A DNA stretch of 64,000 bases, taken from CAIKNB01 sp041658705 (GTDB lineage Bacteria; Patescibacteriota; Patescibacteriia; 2-12-FULL-60-25). The position numbers and the translations under genes were made by a program. The notes under the pieces were generated by a model. The model searched no databases. It was not told where the DNA came from and saw only the letters and a list, made by a program, of their open reading frames with translations. This document shows positions 7,524 to 15,292 of this stretch, piece by piece. Position 1 is the first letter of the stretch. Each line of letters begins with the position of its first letter. The stretch is from contig JBAZZT010000003.1 of assembly GCA_041658705.1 (NCBI GenBank), positions 1-64,000 of the forward strand, in the 5' to 3' direction.

Positions 7524-8351
7524 ATGCTGAAGCGCAGAATATTTTTGTTTGTTCTGATAAGTTGCTTCGTGGCCTCGGCCGGGGCGGCTTTGGCGCAGAG
7601 CGTGGCGCCGGCGAAAATCTTGGGCGTGCCGTATATAAACCAAGTTTTGCAGAAGGGTTGGAGCGGGCCGTGGAAGGAAGCGTGCGAGGAAGCCAGCATC
7701 ACCATGGTCGATAATTATTACCGCGGCGTGACGACGTTCGATTTGAAGCAGGCGGAAAAATTCATGCGCAATCTTTTTGCCTATCAAGACCAAAAATACG
7801 GTTCCAACGCAAATTCAGATGCGGCGCGCAGCTTGGATATGCTCATTCGCTATTCCGATTTTAACGCGCATATCGTGCAAGATCCGACGTTGCAAAGCAT
7901 CAAGGATGAGATTGATGCGGGACGCCCGGTCATCGCTTTGCACTTCGGCAAGCTGCTGGATAATCCAGGCGTCTTGTTCGCGCGTAACGGGTCTTATTAT
8001 CACATGACGGTCGTCGTGGGTTATGACGATGCGGCGCAAGACTTCGTGGTCAACGATCCCGGCGATCCGACGCATGGCAAGTATCATCGTTATCCTTACG
8101 CGAACTACATGGACTCGCTGCATGATTATGATTACGCCAGGCGCAAGGCAGATGGTCCGCCGCGCGTGCTCTTCACTTATCCCAAACTAGCCAGGGCTGC
8201 GGGGAGCCCCAGGATTTTTTACTTGCAGGACGGCGTGCGCCGCTATGTCACGAGCCCCGCCGCGTTGGCGCGCCACGGCCTGGTTTGGTTCGTGCATACG
8301 TTCGAGCCGGAACGCCTGATGCTTTTTCCCGAAGGCGAGCCGCTAAGATGA
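7524..8351 (+). CDS. Secreted C39-like cysteine peptidase with a C-terminal cap motif
   Basis: A 275-residue exported papain-fold protein. The signal peptide runs over residues 1-24 (MLKRRIFLFVLISCFVASAG). The catalytic Cys is at about residue 54 in WKEACEEASITM and the catalytic His near residue 160 in GSYYHMTVVVGYDD, as in the Peptidase_C39-like family. After the domain comes a ~50-residue tail (IFYLQDGVRRYVTSPAAL) that resembles a short repeat often found on secreted Patescibacteria proteins. The ATG at 7524 is chosen over 7500 because the signal peptide starts there and GAGGCGAA precedes it. A paralog follows 31 bp downstream and a degenerate third copy is at 35553. Confidence 0.82.
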   Translation: MLKRRIFLFVLISCFVASAGAALAQSVAPAKILGVPYINQVLQKGWSGPWKEACEEASITMVDNYYRGVTTFDLKQAEKFMRNLFAYQDQKYGSNANSDAARSLDMLIRYSDFNAHIVQDPTLQSIKDEIDAGRPVIALHFGKLLDNPGVLFARNGSYYHMTVVVGYDDAAQDFVVNDPGDPTHGKYHRYPYANYMDSLHDYDYARRKADGPPRVLFTYPKLARAAGSPRIFYLQDGVRRYVTSPAALARHGLVWFVHTFEPERLMLFPEGEPLR

Positions 8352-8382
8352 CATTTTTGGATTTAAATGTTACACACCTGAT

Positions 8383-9177
8383 ATGCAAAAGAGGGTAATC
8401 GCATATCCTGCGCTTGTCCTGGCGGTTTTTGCCGGGGTGTATGCGATTTTGATATACAAGACGCAAACCCGCGTCGTGAGGACGCCGAAGCCGGCGCCGG
8501 CCGCGAGTCCGGATCAGGGCATCGTCATCACGACCAAAGATGCGGTATCTTCGACGGCGTCCGAAAATGGTCCGCGTCAAGCCGTGCCGGAAAAAGCCGC
8601 TCTGGTCGTGCCGTTCGTGAGCGAATCTCCGGAGGGGAGTTGGAAGGGACCGTGGATCAACGGCTGCGAAGAGGCGAGCATCGCTATGGTCCACTTTTTC
8701 TACGCGGGCCAAAGCGAAGTCTCGCGGCTCGAGGCGCAAAACTACATGCAAGATTTGTTCGCGGCCGAGGATGCGACCTGGGGCTCCAACGCCAACACCG
8801 ACGCCGCGCGCACCGAGAAGCTGATCAACGTCAATACCGATTTCAAAGCCGAGATAAAAGACAATCCCACGGGCGAAGACATCAAGCGCGAAATCCGCGC
8901 AGGCCATCCCGTCATCTCGCTGCATTACGGCAAGACCCTGGCCAACCCCAACATCCCGTTTGCGCGCAGCGGTTCGTATTACCACATGCTGGTGGTCACG
9001 GGTTATGACGACACGACCAACGAGTTCATCGTCAACGACGACGGCGACCGCAAAGAAGGCGCAGGTCATCGCTACGGTTACGCGACTTTCATGCAAAGCC
9101 TGCACGATTACGATTACGCGGATAAGCTGACCGACGGCCCGCCGCGAGTGATTTTCACGCGCCAGAAAAGCGATTAA
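8383..9177 (+). CDS. Secreted or anchored C39-like cysteine peptidase, second copy
   Basis: A 264-residue paralog of the preceding gene. An N-terminal hydrophobic segment (about residues 5-22) acts as a signal or anchor, followed by a Pro/Ala/Thr linker to about 70. The catalytic Cys lies in INGCEEASIAMV and the His in GSYYHMLVVTGYDD. The SNANTDAAR and SLHDYDYA motifs are shared with the first copy. Unlike that copy it ends directly after the peptidase domain. The two genes form a tandem duplication, probably one operon. The substrate is unknown; peptide maturation or cell-wall peptides are possible. Confidence 0.82.
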   Translation: MQKRVIAYPALVLAVFAGVYAILIYKTQTRVVRTPKPAPAASPDQGIVITTKDAVSSTASENGPRQAVPEKAALVVPFVSESPEGSWKGPWINGCEEASIAMVHFFYAGQSEVSRLEAQNYMQDLFAAEDATWGSNANTDAARTEKLINVNTDFKAEIKDNPTGEDIKREIRAGHPVISLHYGKTLANPNIPFARSGSYYHMLVVTGYDDTTNEFIVNDDGDRKEGAGHRYGYATFMQSLHDYDYADKLTDGPPRVIFTRQKSD

Positions 9178-9207
9178 GGAGTGACTGGGCTGGGATGGTA
9201 GGGGCAA

Positions 9208-9272
9208 GAAGCTAGAAGCTGGAAGCTGGGGGGTTAGGGTTTGATCCTAGCTTCTAGCTTCCAGCTTCCATG
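9208..9272. repeat. Heptad hairpin (GAAGCTG type)
   Basis: Period-7 array GAAGCTA GAAGCTG GAAGCTG on the left and GCTTCTA GCTTCCA GCTTCCA on the right, keeping register through the loop. The right arm runs into the ATG of the next gene at 9270. Confidence 0.85.
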
Positions 9273-10265
9273 AGCTATACTCTCCCTATGCCTAAAATCG
9301 AAGTCTTGTCGGACGGCATCCAGCCCTGGCCCGTCGAGTGGTGGTATTGGAGCGGTCATACGGCTGAAAAGAACGGGAGGAATTATTCCTTCATGCTGGC
9401 GCTGTTCAAGATGAAACCGTTCGGCATCGGTCCGGTGTGGTTCACGCATTCGCTTATCTCGTGCATCGAGACGGGGGAGTTCGAGCCAAGCATAGATTTT
9501 TTCTTGAGCGGATTGGATAAAGGCAGTTTTCAAGGCGACGAGTTCAGGGCCAAGGCCGGGAAAAAATTGGACCTCAAAAAAATCGGCGAGCGCGAATATT
9601 CACTCAAGACGCCGCGCTTCAATCTCAAATTACGCGCGCTTAAACCCGCCATGCCGGTGGACGGCAAAGGTCTGGTTGATCTGAAGAGCGCCAAGACTTG
9701 GTATTATTCGTATCCGCGTCTCGAGGCCAGCGGCAGTTTACGTCTCAAAGCCAAAGATGATTGGGTAAAAGTCACGGGGCAAGCCTGGATGGATCACCAG
9801 TGCAGTGAGTTGACTTTCAACCATGAACACGTCTGGAAATGGTTTTCGTTCCAGTTCGCCGACGGTACCGACTTCAGATGTTTCAGCTATGGCCTTAAAA
9901 AAGAGACCGTACTCGCGACCATCTCTTTTCCCGACGGCACTGTCCGCACTACGAGTGATTGCCGCATCGTGCCTGGACGCGACGTTTGGACGAGTCCCGT
10001 GACGGGCGCGGTCTACCCCGTCGCCTGGGGAATGGAGATTCCGGAATGGAAACTCAAACTCAAAGCGCAAGCCAAGATCGCGGGGCAAGAGATGCTCTTC
10101 GGCTTGATGAATTATTGGGAAGGTCCGCTCAAGGCGGAAGGCTCGATCGGCGCGACGCGGGTCAAAGGCGACGGTTTCATGGAACTCGTCGGTTATCCCA
10201 AAAAACGTTTGACCAAGATGTTAAGGGTGCAGTTGGAAAGGGCGTTGGGAAGGGGAATAGACTGA
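9270..10265 (+). CDS. AttH/CrtC-like lipocalin-fold protein
   Basis: A 331-residue protein with no signal peptide. The motifs WPVEWWYWSGH near residue 25, GQAWMDHQCSE in the middle, WKWFSFQFADGTD, and the ending NYWEGPLKAEG...GDGFMELVGYPKK match the AttH / CrtC (carotenoid 1,2-hydratase-like) family of two tandem lipocalin barrels. Family members act on lipids or isoprenoids. No carotenoid gene is nearby, so the substrate is open. The start is ATG at 9270 or 9288; the first lies in the right arm of the preceding heptad hairpin. Confidence 0.8.
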   Translation: MSYTLPMPKIEVLSDGIQPWPVEWWYWSGHTAEKNGRNYSFMLALFKMKPFGIGPVWFTHSLISCIETGEFEPSIDFFLSGLDKGSFQGDEFRAKAGKKLDLKKIGEREYSLKTPRFNLKLRALKPAMPVDGKGLVDLKSAKTWYYSYPRLEASGSLRLKAKDDWVKVTGQAWMDHQCSELTFNHEHVWKWFSFQFADGTDFRCFSYGLKKETVLATISFPDGTVRTTSDCRIVPGRDVWTSPVTGAVYPVAWGMEIPEWKLKLKAQAKIAGQEMLFGLMNYWEGPLKAEGSIGATRVKGDGFMELVGYPKKRLTKMLRVQLERALGRGID

Positions 10266-10500
10266 ATGTCTAATGACTAATTTCTAATGTCTAAAATTGT
10301 TCCTGGTCGGAATTAGGTAGCCCTTCGACTGCGCCGCTGTTTCGCTCAGGGAATATTTCAAAATAGTTCTTGAGTTCATCGAAGGACTACCATGTCGGAA
10401 TAAGGTAACCCTTCGACTACGCTGCTGCTTCGCTCAGGGGATATTAGAGATTATGTTCTGCGTAACTAGTCATTCTGATTCCGTCATTCGACATTTATAA
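10264..10500. repeat. Heptad array plus CCCTTCGAC/CTCAGGG palindromes
   Basis: No gene. A period-7 array (AATGTCT AATGACT AATTTCT AATGTCT) is at 10264-10298 and starts at the stop of the preceding gene. Next come two related units with GTAGCCCTTCGACTGCG...TTCGCTCAGGG (from about 10318) and GTAACCCTTCGACTACG...TTCGCTCAGGGG (from about 10407). An imperfect complement of the array (CTAGTCATTCTGATTC and on) closes the region at about 10468-10500. Confidence 0.75.
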
Positions 10501-10523
10501 TTTGTAAGTGTTATAGTCATCTT

Positions 10524-10937
10524 ATGGCTTATTGGTTGGTAAAAACCGAGCCGCAGGAGTATTCGTGGGAGATGTTGGAAAAGGAAGGGAAGGCGCGTTG
10601 GGACGGCATCCACAACCATCAGGCTCGCAATCACATGCGCGAAATGAAACCGGGCGATGTGGTTTTTGTTTACCATTCGGGCGACGAGCGCATGATCACC
10701 GGACTGGCCCGGGTCGCCTCGGAAGCTTATCCGGATGAAACAGCTACAACCGGCGATTGGCTAGCCATAGATATCGAGCCATTGAAGGTGCTCAACCGCG
10801 TGGTGAGTTTCGAGGAAATCAAGAATACCTACGGTCTGTCGGTCATGCCGCTGGTCTCGCAGAACCGACTGTCCGTGCACCCGGTGAGCGAGGCGCAAGC
10901 GGCGATGCTGCTCAAAATCGCGAAGACGGAGATATAG
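10524..10937 (+). CDS. EVE domain protein
   Basis: A 137-residue single-domain EVE protein, related to thymocyte nuclear protein 1 and to the PUA/YTH/ASCH fold. The signatures YWLVKTEPQEYSW at the N-terminus, RWDGIHNHQARNHMREMKPGD, and VSFEEIKNTYGL are clear. The length is normal. EVE domains are thought to bind modified nucleobases in DNA or RNA, so a role in nucleic-acid quality control or modification sensing is likely. The gene is flanked by repeat elements on both sides and stands alone. Confidence 0.93.
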   Translation: MAYWLVKTEPQEYSWEMLEKEGKARWDGIHNHQARNHMREMKPGDVVFVYHSGDERMITGLARVASEAYPDETATTGDWLAIDIEPLKVLNRVVSFEEIKNTYGLSVMPLVSQNRLSVHPVSEAQAAMLLKIAKTEI

Positions 10938-11121
10938 GATAGACGGTAGACAGTAGAGAGTGGCCAATCTAGGACGTGGAAAAAAATATTGTCATCCTGA
11001 GCTTGTCGAAGGACCTTTATAAGCGTTGGTCTGAACCGATGGCTGATAAAGGTCCTTCGACTCGCTCGAAGCTCGCTCAGGATGACAATTTATCTTTCTG
11101 GCTACCCTCTACCCTCTAACT
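10934..11121. repeat. Nested element: heptad hairpin around a GTCATCCTGAGC palindrome
   Basis: The outer left arm TAGACGG TAGACAG TAGAGAG (10934-10964) pairs with the right arm GGCTACCCTCTACCCTC (about 11100-11120). The inner palindrome at 10991-11087 has GTCATCCTGAGCTTGTCG and GGACCTTTATAAGCG on the left and GATAAAGGTCCTTCGAC and GCTCAGGATGAC on the right. It has no inner insertion and is the reference for the interrupted copy at 25142. Confidence 0.88.
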
Positions 11122-11155
11122 TGTCTTTTCGTCGTTTTTTCGGTTTAATACGCGC

Positions 11156-13189
11156 ATGCAAAAAGCTCAAAAGTTCGCCTGGGGGGCGTTTATAGCCGTC
11201 GTTTTCATCGTCTTCGGATATTGGTTTTGGTCTTTGGGCGCGCTGGCTTCCGAGGATGTGCCGGCGATTCGCGTCGAAAGCATCAAGGCGAACGTGGAAT
11301 ATAAAACGTCGGGGAGCGACGAGTGGCGGGCGGTCATGGCGGCGCAAGAGTTGCATCAAGGCGACGCGGTGCGCACGGATAAGGACGGCCGCGCGGATAT
11401 CCGCTGGTCAGACCGCGGCGTGACCAGGTTGGATCCAGGCAGCCAAATCACGATCGAAACGCTGCCGGCGCAGGCTTGGGATTTGGAGCGCGCGACCCTG
11501 CGCATAAAAGTCGAATCAGGTCGGGTTTGGACGCGTTTGCGCAAGATCTTGAATCTGCAGGGCGAGATGGAAGTCGCGACCGATGACGTAGTCGCGACCG
11601 TACGCGGTACCGCCTTTGGCGTCGTGCCAACCGCTTCAAGCACCGTGGTCGCGGTCGGCGAGTCAGTGGTCGAAGTCATGCCAGGCGGGACATTCTTGAA
11701 AGACGCCGAAGTCGGTGAGTTTTCGTCATCCGGTACTTTGCTGTCGCGCCGCGCAGTCACGCCGCAGGATGTCTGGGTCGCGGAACAATTGAAAGCTGAT
11801 CGCGCGGATGACGAGGCGTGGGCCAAGGCAGCGCGGAAAGGTTTTGAGGCGTTGCGTTCCTCCGCGCCGGAAGTCTTGGTCAAATTATCCGAGGATGTGC
11901 ATCTGGCGTTAAGCGGTAAAACGCGCGACGAGTTGAGGGCGCGTTATGCGGAACGTCGCATCGTGCGTTTGGTTCTCGAAAAACCGAATCAACGGATCCA
12001 GACCGCTCTCGCCGCTCGTGCGCGAAATTCTAAATTAGCCGGGAGCCGCGCCGGTTCCGTGTTGTTGCGTCGTTTGGATGAGGTGATTGATATCTTGCGC
12101 CGCGTCCCAGAGCGGCAGACTCCGAACATCACGCAGTTGGCTGATTTGCGCGGCAACCTGTTGTCATCTGATGCTGCGGATGCGGAGTGGGGAGCGTTGC
12201 TTGCGCTGGACGAACGCATCGATGATTTGCTCGCTGCGCCAGCATCCGCCGATACGGCGGGATTGAGGCAAGCTCTGTTGAATGAACTCATGCAGGCCAG
12301 GACGACGTTGCGAACCACGTCACTCGCGAGTGACGTGGCGGGCGAGAACGCGGACAAGCTCAAGCATAAAATCGACGCTTTGATTTATCGCTTGATTGAA
12401 CCCGGTTTAGGCGGAAGCGCGACTGACCAGACCGGCGCTACCTCAACAAGTCCCACGTCGACCCTGGCCGCGCCACCCGCCCAAACTGCTCCAGCGAATA
12501 AGAATCAAACCCCAAATCCTGATTCGGCCACCCCTCCCGCCGCGGGCGCCGCAGCTCCGACCGCCGCAGCTTGCGGCACGCCGCGTATGAGCCTGTTCGC
12601 CAAACCGGACAACAACGTCGCCATCGGCCAAGAAATCGCGTTGTCGCTGTTGGGAGTTTGCGCTGACGGTACGGTCAAGGATGTCACGGCCAACGCCGCT
12701 TTTGCGCCGGCCAACGCCGCGGACGGCAGGATCAGCGGAAGCAAGTTTTATCCGGCGCACGACGGGACGGTCTATCTTGACGGCAAGATCACGCTTGAGG
12801 GCAAGGCTTTGTCCGCCCGCGCGGCGATCAGCGTGGCCAAAGGTCTGATCCTGCCCACCGGCGTCAGGGTCAGCACAGTCGGTCCGACGACTTTGACCAC
12901 GAGCCAAAGCGTGCCGCTCCAAGCCGTGGTGGCTTATGCTGACGGTCGCACGGCTGACGTGACTTACCAATGCGTTTGGTCGACGAGCGATCCCAAGCTC
13001 GCGGCGGTCATGAATTATCGATTGCAGACTCTGACCGGGACGGGTAAAGTCGATGCACTTTGCGCTTATACGGAAAACGGCAAGACAGTCAGCGGCGCGC
13101 TGACTTTCACCGTCGAGCTCGATCAGGGACTGCAACCCACGGGCGGTTCGGCGATCAAGCCTTTGGGCCAAAGCTATCTCTTGAATTGA
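11156..13189 (+). CDS. FecR-domain membrane-anchored protein with Big-like C-terminus
   Basis: A 677-residue protein with one N-terminal membrane segment (about residues 8-28). A FecR domain covers about 40-185 (KTDKDGRADIRWSDRG, ATVRGTAFGV). A helical stretch follows at about 200-420, rich in Leu/Arg/Glu and resembling the DUF5667 type. Next is a Pro/Thr/Ala linker at about 425-480. The C-terminal half has Ig/Big-2-like strands (TVKDVTANAAFAPANA, QCVWSTSDPKLAAV). It is probably exposed outside the membrane. FecR domains elsewhere sense signals or bind envelope polymers; no sigma factor is adjacent, so the role is unknown. metG follows 2 bp later. Confidence 0.8.
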   Translation: MQKAQKFAWGAFIAVVFIVFGYWFWSLGALASEDVPAIRVESIKANVEYKTSGSDEWRAVMAAQELHQGDAVRTDKDGRADIRWSDRGVTRLDPGSQITIETLPAQAWDLERATLRIKVESGRVWTRLRKILNLQGEMEVATDDVVATVRGTAFGVVPTASSTVVAVGESVVEVMPGGTFLKDAEVGEFSSSGTLLSRRAVTPQDVWVAEQLKADRADDEAWAKAARKGFEALRSSAPEVLVKLSEDVHLALSGKTRDELRARYAERRIVRLVLEKPNQRIQTALAARARNSKLAGSRAGSVLLRRLDEVIDILRRVPERQTPNITQLADLRGNLLSSDAADAEWGALLALDERIDDLLAAPASADTAGLRQALLNELMQARTTLRTTSLASDVAGENADKLKHKIDALIYRLIEPGLGGSATDQTGATSTSPTSTLAAPPAQTAPANKNQTPNPDSATPPAAGAAAPTAAACGTPRMSLFAKPDNNVAIGQEIALSLLGVCADGTVKDVTANAAFAPANAADGRISGSKFYPAHDGTVYLDGKITLEGKALSARAAISVAKGLILPTGVRVSTVGPTTLTTSQSVPLQAVVAYADGRTADVTYQCVWSTSDPKLAAVMNYRLQTLTGTGKVDALCAYTENGKTVSGALTFTVELDQGLQPTGGSAIKPLGQSYLLN

Positions 13190-13191
13190 TT

Positions 13192-14700
13192 ATGTCAGAA
13201 AAATTTTACGTCACGACTTCGATCGCTTACGTCAATGCGCCACCGCACATCGGTTTTGCCTTGGAGTTGATTTACGCCGACGCCGTCGCGCGCTACCACA
13301 GGTTCGCCGGCAAGCAAGTCATCTTTACGACCGGCACCGACGATCACGGCCAAAAAATCGCACGCAAAGCGGAAGCAGCGGGCCAGACGCCGCAGCAGTT
13401 TGCGGACGAGATGTCGGCTACGTTCCGCGAGTCGGCGCGACGGCTCGGCATCTCGAACACCGATTTCATCCGCACGACCGAGCCGCGCCACGCCAAAGCG
13501 GTGGAAAAATTCTGGCGCCGCGTCCAAGCCGCCGGGCATATCGAGAAAAAAGCTTACGTCGGTCTGTATTGCGTGGGCTGCGAGGAATTCAAGACTGAAA
13601 AAGATCTGGTGGACGGAAAATGTCCGATTCATGACACCCTGCCCGAGCGCGTCGAAGAAGAGAATTATTTTTTCAAGCTGACTTCGTTCGCGGACAAGCT
13701 TAAGGATCTTTACGCCGCGCGGACGGATTTTGTCGTGCCGAATTCGCGCTCCAATGAAGTTGAGCAGTTACTCAAAGACGGACTTGAGGACGTGAGCATC
13801 TCGCGTTCGCGCAAGCAGCTCAATTGGGGCATCGCGGTGCCGGACGACGACACGCAGGTCATCTACGTCTGGTTCGATGCGCTGGTGAATTATCTGACTG
13901 CGCTCGGTTTTCCGGATGAGAAAAATTTGGCCAAGCTGTGGCCAGCGGATTTGCATATCATCGGCAAAGACATCAATCGTTTCCATACCATCCTGTGGCC
14001 GGCCATGCTGATGGCCGCCGGACTCGAAGTGCCGCGGCAAGTCGGCGTGCACGGCTGGATCCACTCGGAAGGCAAAAAGATGTCCAAGTCGCTGGGCAAC
14101 GTGGTCACGCCGGATGAGTTGATCCGTGATTTCGGCGTGGAGGGCACGCGCTATCTGTTGTTGCACGAAGTCCCGTTCCGCGGCGACGGCGATTACACCA
14201 AAGAAAAATTCATCGAACGCTACAATTCCAACTTAGCCAACAACTTGGGCAACCTGGTCAATCGCGTGTGCAGCATGACTTGGAAATATCTGGAGGGCAG
14301 CGTGCCGGCCAAGACAGCGGAACCGGAAGGTATCGGAGCGGCTTGGCACGAATATCATCAAGCCATGCGGACATTGGAATTCGACACTGCGTTGGCGGCG
14401 ATCTGGAAATTGGTGGACGGCGCGAATCAACTCGTCGATCATTCCAAACCCTGGGTCCTGGCCAAAGAGGGCAAGACTCCCGAACTTGCGCAGACCATGT
14501 ATCAGTTGCTTGAGACCATCCGCCACGTCGCTTGGATGCTGGCGCCGCTGCTGCCCGGCAGCGCGAAAAATATCTTGGAGCAGTTGGGGTCGGATGCGGC
14601 GGAGGGGAGTTGGGAAAAACTTGCGGCCTGGGGCGGATTAGAGGAGGGGAGCAAAATCGGCCAAGCCGTGCCTTTATTCCCGCGGCTTGAGATCAAATGA
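13192..14700 (+). CDS. metG: Methionyl-tRNA synthetase
   Basis: A 502-residue class I synthetase that charges tRNA-Met. The first signature is PPHIGF (a HIGH variant) at residues 17-22, and the second is KKMSKSLGN near 296. The connective domain has a CVGC...CPIH zinc-type knuckle near 127-146. The anticodon-binding helical region follows to the end. The length fits the short form without the C-terminal EMAP-like tRNA-binding domain. The ATG at 13192 is chosen: it lies 2 bp after the FecR gene and starts right at the Rossmann fold; the frame upstream overlaps that gene. The last 4 bp overlap the next gene (ATGA). Confidence 0.96.
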   Translation: MSEKFYVTTSIAYVNAPPHIGFALELIYADAVARYHRFAGKQVIFTTGTDDHGQKIARKAEAAGQTPQQFADEMSATFRESARRLGISNTDFIRTTEPRHAKAVEKFWRRVQAAGHIEKKAYVGLYCVGCEEFKTEKDLVDGKCPIHDTLPERVEEENYFFKLTSFADKLKDLYAARTDFVVPNSRSNEVEQLLKDGLEDVSISRSRKQLNWGIAVPDDDTQVIYVWFDALVNYLTALGFPDEKNLAKLWPADLHIIGKDINRFHTILWPAMLMAAGLEVPRQVGVHGWIHSEGKKMSKSLGNVVTPDELIRDFGVEGTRYLLLHEVPFRGDGDYTKEKFIERYNSNLANNLGNLVNRVCSMTWKYLEGSVPAKTAEPEGIGAAWHEYHQAMRTLEFDTALAAIWKLVDGANQLVDHSKPWVLAKEGKTPELAQTMYQLLETIRHVAWMLAPLLPGSAKNILEQLGSDAAEGSWEKLAAWGGLEEGSKIGQAVPLFPRLEIK

Positions 14701-15035
14701 CAGCGGACAAAAATATGGCGAGCGGCAAATTCACGCGCGTCAAGGAAGATTTCAAATGCGGCAAGTGCGGGACGAAAGTCACAGGCGGCGGTTACACCAA
14801 CCATTGTCCGCAATGTCTGTGGAGCAGGCACGTAGACGTTAATCCCGGCGATCGCGCTTCCGAGTGCCGCGGTTTCATGCGTCCGATCTTGTCGCGCGTG
14901 CGGCGCGATGAATATTCGATTTTGCAGCGCTGCGAAAATTGCGCTCTCGAAAAATGGAACAAGACCGCGCCCGCAGACTGTTTCGATATTATTTTGAAAT
15001 TATCGGTCAACAAAAAAGTTTTGGGGCAGGAATAA
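14697..15035 (+). CDS. RNHCP domain zinc-binding protein
   Basis: A 112-residue protein with the RNHCP signature: FKCGKCGTKV, then YTNHCPQCLWSRHVD, then AECRGFM-type DRASECRGFMRPI, and a last cysteine pair region (RCENCALEKW). The domain binds zinc and is named for its Arg-Asn-His-Cys-Pro core (here TNHCP). The function is unknown, but it is often found with translation or RNA genes. It overlaps metG by ATGA, so it is translationally coupled to it. Confidence 0.88.
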   Translation: MTADKNMASGKFTRVKEDFKCGKCGTKVTGGGYTNHCPQCLWSRHVDVNPGDRASECRGFMRPILSRVRRDEYSILQRCENCALEKWNKTAPADCFDIILKLSVNKKVLGQE

Positions 15036-15200
15036 AAAATGATTGTCATTACGTAGGGGCGACCCGTTGGGTCGCCCCTACGAATGCGCTAGCGCCACGC
15101 TCCGGGCACCCCGAAGTCGGAGATCCCGCACCGCACCCCGTTCTACGGGGTCAAGTGCGGGATGACAAAGTGGGCGGGATGACAAAAGTATTTTTCGCCT
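15036..15200. repeat. Two palindromic repeats in a gene-free stretch
   Basis: GTAGGGGCGACCC gtt GGGTCGCCCCTAC (about 15053-15081) is a perfect 13-bp-arm hairpin. It is followed by a unit with GAGATCCCGCACC and AAGTGCGGGATGACA. No coding sequence is seen. Confidence 0.75.
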
Positions 15201-15236
15201 AAAAAGAAAGCCGTTCCGCTGGAGGGCGGAACGGCT
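15201..15236 (-). terminator. Terminator of the Ala/Glu-rich membrane protein gene
   Basis: On the minus strand AGCCGTTCCGC pairs with GCGGAACGGCT and is followed by TTCTTTTT. Confidence 0.85.
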
Positions 15237-15258
15237 GGGTTCAGAGTTGGGCGACTGC

Positions 15259-15284
15259 GCCACGGCACTCGTGAGTGCCGTGGC
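15259..15284. repeat. CCACGGC palindrome in a 3' UTR
   Basis: GCCACGGCACTC gt GAGTGCCGTGGC is a perfect 12-bp-arm palindrome between the stop codon (15293) and the terminator of the minus-strand gene. It belongs to the same family as the palindromes at about 303, 1119, 28175 and 59813. Confidence 0.75.
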
Positions 15285-15292
15285 TGCGTCGG

